Source of the DNA: Gordonia gummivorans | GTDB taxonomy: Bacteria; Actinomycetota; Actinomycetes; Mycobacteriales; Mycobacteriaceae | Reading direction: 5' to 3' | DNA: 64,000 bases | Assembly (NCBI RefSeq): GCF_022513585.1 | Contig: NZ_JAKWBF010000002.1 | Location: forward strand, 124,001 to 188,000 | Part shown: positions 60,640-64,000 of the stretch, piece by piece | How the letters are laid out: every line of letters begins with the position of its first letter | Numbering within the stretch: the first letter of the stretch is position 1 | The notes under the pieces: generated by a model | The model's input: the letters and a program-made list of their open reading frames with translations, nothing else | The model's database searches: none | Told to the model about the DNA's origin: nothing | Made by a program: the position numbers and the translations under genes

Positions 60640-61799
60640 CCGCAGCACCCCTTTGTCCCGGTCAGTCGCGCCAACAGCCTGGTGAGGGTTTGTTGCAGCG
60701 CGGCCGAACCCGCATCCACGTCGCCGAGTTCCGGTAGGCGGCTTGCGGAGTCGAAGCCGACACCCGGATTGAGCCAGTAGACCTTGGCCGACAGCGCTGC
60801 CGCGCTGCCCTGGGTCGTCTTTGCCCACCTCGGCACCAGGATGTGCAGGTTGTCGGCGAGAGATCCCAGCGTGGGGGCCGCCTGCTGCAAGCCGATGACG
60901 ACAGTGTTCAGATGCCCGATCAGTTCCACCAGGTTGTTCCCGTTGGAGTTGAGGAAGTCGTTGGTCGCCGCAGTGACCTGTTGCGTCTTGTTCAGCGTCG
61001 TCAGCACGGACCCGATCTGCGAGTTCACCGCATTCACGGCCGGCCCGATCTTGTTGATGGAGGCCATGATCTGCGCGCGTCCAGCGGCCAGCTGAGCGGT
61101 GAGCACCCGCGTGTTGGCCATCGCCCGGTCGACCTCGCCGGCGTTCAGGTTGAACTTCCGGATGGCGGTGGTGAGCCCTTCGATGGAGTCGTTGAGTTCG
61201 TTGGGATGGGGCGACACCGCAGCACTCAACTCGGTGAGAATGACCGTCAACGAGTTCAGCGAACCGCTGTCGACCACACCGCTGACGCTGATCAGGAGAT
61301 CCTCGACGGTTGCCGCGGCCGACGTCGGGCCGGTGAGGGTGTCACCGTCGGACAGATACCCCGTCGGCTGGCCGGGTGGCGGCAAGAGCGCCACGAACAC
61401 ATCGCCGAGCGGCGTGGCCTGGCGCAGCTCCGCGCCGGTGCCGACCGGCAGCTTGGTTGCCTTGCTGACATCCATCTTGACGATGGCCTTGTAGTCCTTC
61501 ACCGAGATGTCGGTGACCTGGCCGACGTCGGTGCCGTTCAACTTCACCTTGGCCCGGGTCGGGAGGTTGAGCGCGTTGTCGAAGTTCGCGGTGAGTTCGA
61601 TGGCCTCACCGATTCCGCCCGGTGCCGGCAACGGGATCTGTTCGACGGTGAGCCCGGGAAGCACCCCGCATCCGGTGAGGGTCATGAGACCGGCGACCAC
61701 CACGGCCAGCAGTCCCACCCGACGGCGAGTCGACGGACGGCGAGATTGTCCGCGCGAGGCGCGCGGACGGTCCAGTGCAGTGCGGGTGTCTGTTCTCAT
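60636..61799 (-). CDS. mceE: Mce family lipoprotein E
   Basis: A 387-residue MCE-domain protein with an Arg-rich signal peptide and a lipobox LTGC (Cys44) after VGLLAVVVAGLMT. The MCE domain follows (AIELTANFDNALNLPTRAKV, IVKMDVSKATKLPVGTGAEL). MceE is the usual lipoprotein of Mce complexes, needing Lgt for anchoring. The ATG at 61799 overlaps the mceD stop. Confidence 0.92.
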   Translation of the reverse strand: MRTDTRTALDRPRASRGQSRRPSTRRRVGLLAVVVAGLMTLTGCGVLPGLTVEQIPLPAPGGIGEAIELTANFDNALNLPTRAKVKLNGTDVGQVTDISVKDYKAIVKMDVSKATKLPVGTGAELRQATPLGDVFVALLPPPGQPTGYLSDGDTLTGPTSAAATVEDLLISVSGVVDSGSLNSLTVILTELSAAVSPHPNELNDSIEGLTTAIRKFNLNAGEVDRAMANTRVLTAQLAAGRAQIMASINKIGPAVNAVNSQIGSVLTTLNKTQQVTAATNDFLNSNGNNLVELIGHLNTVVIGLQQAAPTLGSLADNLHILVPRWAKTTQGSAAALSAKVYWLNPGVGFDSASRLPELGDVDAGSAALQQTLTRLLARLTGTKGCCG

Positions 61800-62905
61800 T
61801 TCGCCAACTCCAACAGTGCGGAGTAGATGCCCAGGTCGGGTCCGAAGTCCTTCAACTTGCCTGTCCTGCAGCCGTCCTTCTGGAGGTTGATGGTCTCGCA
61901 GAACTTGGCGAGCAGTTCGTTGTCGAGCAACGACTTGTCGAGCAACACCTGGGCACGCCAGGCGCCCTGCTCTGCGGACACCGAGTTGCTGAGGTTCTGG
62001 AACAGCAACGGTCCCAGGTCGATGGTCTCGACCACCTGCCGTGAGTAGTCACCGAGATTCGCTGCGAGTGCCGCGAGCCGTCCGAGCGAACCGCTGATGG
62101 TCCCGGTGTTGTTCTGCAGGAAGACCGTCGTGTTCTGCAGGGCGGTGTTGAGATCGCCGAGCGTGGCGACGAGGCCCGGTGACTGCGCCCGAAGCATGGT
62201 CGCGACACCGTTGATCGAGTTCGAGAACTCCAGCATTTTCGGATAGTTGGCAACCAGAGTCGTCGTCAGGCCCTGAATCGTCTTCACCAGATCCATCAGG
62301 ACGTTGCTGTTGCCGGACACGACCTCCGATGCAGAACCCAACTCGTTCAACGCATCTCGAATGGCCTGCCCGTTACCCGACGCGATTCCCGAGGTGATGT
62401 CGATCATGTCGGCAAGCGGTCCAGCTCCGTTGCCGTCGCCACCGAGCGCGACCACCAGGTGATCGAGTGAATCGAACAGCTCGCCGACCGACACCGGCGC
62501 CTTGGTCTGCTTGAGGACCGCACCATCCTCGAGTTTGGGCCCACCGCTGTAGGCCGGACTCAGTTCGACGTGGCGGGTCGTCACGATCGACGTGTTCACG
62601 ATCGCCGCGGTCGCGTCGGCCGGTACCGGCACGTCCTTGTCGATGGTGAACGTGACCTTGACACGATTGCCCTGGGGTTCCACCGACGTCACCTGTCCGA
62701 CCGGCATCCCGAGGACCGCGACGTCGTTGCTCTTGTACAGCCCGGCCACGTTGTCGAAGTAGGCGGTCACCTCGATCGCCTGGCCGAAGGTCTTCTGCCA
62801 GCTCGCCGGGATGAACGAGCATCCGGACAGCCCGACCACGCCCAGCAGCGCAAGGCCGACGAGCCACACCGACCGTTTGAGATTCACCTTCTGCGCGTTC
62901 AGCAT
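61796..62905 (-). CDS. mceD: Mce family protein D with lipobox
   Basis: A 369-residue MCE protein at the D position. Unexpectedly it also has a signal peptide with a clean lipobox, LSGC at 26-29 (GLALLGVVGLSGCSFIPASW). The MCE domain (IEVTAYFDNVAGLYKSNDVA, GMPVGQVTSVEPQGNRVKV) is of D type. Start ATG 62905 lies four bases upstream of the mceC stop end and overlaps it. A shorter start is unlikely, because the lysine/arginine run before the hydrophobic core is needed. Confidence 0.88.
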   Translation of the reverse strand: MLNAQKVNLKRSVWLVGLALLGVVGLSGCSFIPASWQKTFGQAIEVTAYFDNVAGLYKSNDVAVLGMPVGQVTSVEPQGNRVKVTFTIDKDVPVPADATAAIVNTSIVTTRHVELSPAYSGGPKLEDGAVLKQTKAPVSVGELFDSLDHLVVALGGDGNGAGPLADMIDITSGIASGNGQAIRDALNELGSASEVVSGNSNVLMDLVKTIQGLTTTLVANYPKMLEFSNSINGVATMLRAQSPGLVATLGDLNTALQNTTVFLQNNTGTISGSLGRLAALAANLGDYSRQVVETIDLGPLLFQNLSNSVSAEQGAWRAQVLLDKSLLDNELLAKFCETINLQKDGCRTGKLKDFGPDLGIYSALLELAK

Positions 62906-63879
62906 CCGTCCACCACCCGTGCCAGGCACAGCCAGTTGTCCGGGAAGATGCCCCAGGGCAGGTAGCCGTTCGCGTACGGACCGTCACCGATGACGTTGTT
63001 GGTCAGTCGTGCGGTGACCGGCAGGATCTCGAGGATCTTGCGCAAGTTCTTCCGGTTCTTCTCCAGGCCCTGCGAGACCGTGTTCAGGTTCGTCATGATG
63101 GGCGCGAACTGGTTGGCATTCTCGCCGGCGACGGCCTTGGCCTGCTCGGACAGCGCCGCGATACCGTCGAGCATCCGGGTCACCAATGCCTCACGCGCGG
63201 TGATCTTCTGGGCGAGTTGCCGGCCCTGGCCGACGATGATCGCCAGTTGCGCCTGGTTGTCGGTCACGATCCCCGTCACCGTCTGGGTGTCGGCCAGCAG
63301 TTGGTTGATCTGGTCTTTGCGGTTGGTGATGACCTTGGACATCGCCGTCAGGGCGTCGATGGTCGGCTTGGTGATCGCCGGCGCACCGGCCAGTTGCTTG
63401 TTCAGCGTCCGGATGCTCTGACTGAGGCTGTCGCTGTTCAGGTCGTTCAGGATCGGGGCACCGGCCTCGATGGTGCGCTGCAGATCGTAGGGGACGCGCG
63501 TCTGCTCGATCTTGCCGTCCGGGGCGGGCTCGCTGGAGTCGCCGAGCGACAGATCGATGTAGCGCTGGCCCAGCAGCGTCGACATCTTGATCTCCGCCGA
63601 CCCGTTGGCGGTGACGTCCACATCCTGATCGACCTTCATGGTGATGGTGATGTGGTTGCCTTCGAGTTCGGTGTCGGTGACCTCCCCCTTGTCGATTCCG
63701 GCAACGCGCACCTTGTCGCCCGGTCGGATGCCGCCGGCCTGCGCGAAGTCACCCGTGTACGTCTTCTTGCCCAGGTGCGCGTTCGCGAGCGCAGTCACCC
63801 CGAGTAGGAGCGCGACGATGACGACGGCGCCGATGAGCCCGTACCAAAGTCGTTTGTTGTTGCGGAAGTGGTTCTTCAT
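62899..63879 (-). CDS. mceC: Mce family protein C
   Basis: A 326-residue subunit with one membrane helix (WYGLIGAVVIVALLLGVTAL) and an MCE domain (KKTYTGDFAQAGGIRPGDKV, VAGIDKGEVTDTELEGNHIT). The remaining part is helical, with a Cys pair near the end (NWLCLARVVDGC). The ATG at 63879 overlaps the mceB stop (ATGA). It is shorter than most MceC proteins, which often carry proline-rich tails. Confidence 0.9.
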   Translation of the reverse strand: MKNHFRNNKRLWYGLIGAVVIVALLLGVTALANAHLGKKTYTGDFAQAGGIRPGDKVRVAGIDKGEVTDTELEGNHITITMKVDQDVDVTANGSAEIKMSTLLGQRYIDLSLGDSSEPAPDGKIEQTRVPYDLQRTIEAGAPILNDLNSDSLSQSIRTLNKQLAGAPAITKPTIDALTAMSKVITNRKDQINQLLADTQTVTGIVTDNQAQLAIIVGQGRQLAQKITAREALVTRMLDGIAALSEQAKAVAGENANQFAPIMTNLNTVSQGLEKNRKNLRKILEILPVTARLTNNVIGDGPYANGYLPWGIFPDNWLCLARVVDGC

Positions 63880-64000
63880 CGGCACACCACCGAGTGCTTG
63901 GTGCCGCCGATCTTGTTGATCAGCCCGGGTGGCAGGAGTACGTCGCCGATCGCGATGTCGAGGTCACACGCGTAGATGTTCAGGTAAGAACCCTCTCCGA
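63876..64000 (-). CDS. mceB: Mce family protein B, C-terminal part
   Basis: Only the last 40 codons are in the window: GEGSYLNIYACDLDIAIGDV, then LLPPGLINKIGGTKHSVVCR and TGA. The paired cysteines and GSYLN-Y-C pattern are typical of MceB ends. The rest, with mceA and the YrbE permeases, should lie to the right of the window. Confidence 0.8.
   Translation of the reverse strand, partial: GEGSYLNIYACDLDIAIGDVLLPPGLINKIGGTKHSVVCR

Overview
The window is high-GC actinobacterial chromosome with many GTG starts and tightly overlapping operons. The Mce operon, the Lgt/Trp/His/NAD/biotin block and a tesB-pyk block point to a mycolic-acid-containing member of the Mycobacteriales, most likely Gordonia or a close relative. 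This is inferred from gene content and remembered gene order only. From about 15 to 57 kb the order resembles what I recall of the M. tuberculosis Rv1562-Rv1619 region (treY/treX, acyltransferase, bio genes, nadA/nadC, his operon, trp operon, lgt, pyk, tesB), with differences noted below.

Layout. 1-2.9 kb (minus): a three-gene alicyclic-acid or CoA-ester module (badI-like ring-cleaving crotonase, badH-like SDR, AMP-dependent CoA ligase cut by the left edge) behind a FadR/TetR-type palindrome. 2.9-4.5 kb: gene-free mosaic of dispersed repeats. 4.5-8.1 kb (plus): ethanolamine permease-eutB-eutC, with no microcompartment genes. 8.2-11.7 kb: SHOCT and DUF6325 proteins, a DUF998 membrane protein and a FadD15-type ligase. 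11.9-12.2 kb: a collapsed second copy of that ligase. 12.3-26 kb (minus): BacA/Rv1819c-like ABC transporter (a possible cobalamin importer, which the B12-dependent eut enzyme would need), a membrane protein, tesB, pyk, gltBD and lgt with a long acidic tail.

26-38.7 kb (minus): trpE, a Trp-associated membrane protein and trpCBA, preceded by a 4-oxalocrotonate-tautomerase-like gene coupled to trpE, then hisDCBH-(small membrane protein)-hisA/priA-impA-hisF-hisI. There is no trpF in this block, as expected if HisA is the bifunctional PriA. 38.8-39.5 kb (plus): a vapBC-type toxin-antitoxin pair with an operator palindrome. 39.6-41.6 kb (minus): nadA-nadC without nadB. 41.7-42.4 kb: a second repeat mosaic. 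42.4-44.2 kb: XRE regulator divergent from a methionine aminopeptidase, then NrtR. 44.3-49.8 kb (minus): bioA-bioF-bioD-bioB-bsaP-DUF2567, with a divergent TetR regulator (BioQ-like) and twin palindromes between. 50.6-58.0 kb (plus): OatA-type acyltransferase, glgX/treX and treY, with no treZ. 58.4-64 kb (minus): an mce operon (mceB partial, C, D, E, F and an Mce-associated protein).

The least explained feature is the set of mosaic intergenic repeats at five loci (about 2.9-4.4, 23.9-24.1, 39.5-39.6, 41.75-42.36 and 58.2-58.3 kb). They reuse the same modules (called A, B, C, D, E and Z here) in both orientations. At three of these loci one module ends exactly on the stop codon of the neighbouring gene (lgt, nadC, the XRE gene). 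All alignments were made by eye; no search was run.
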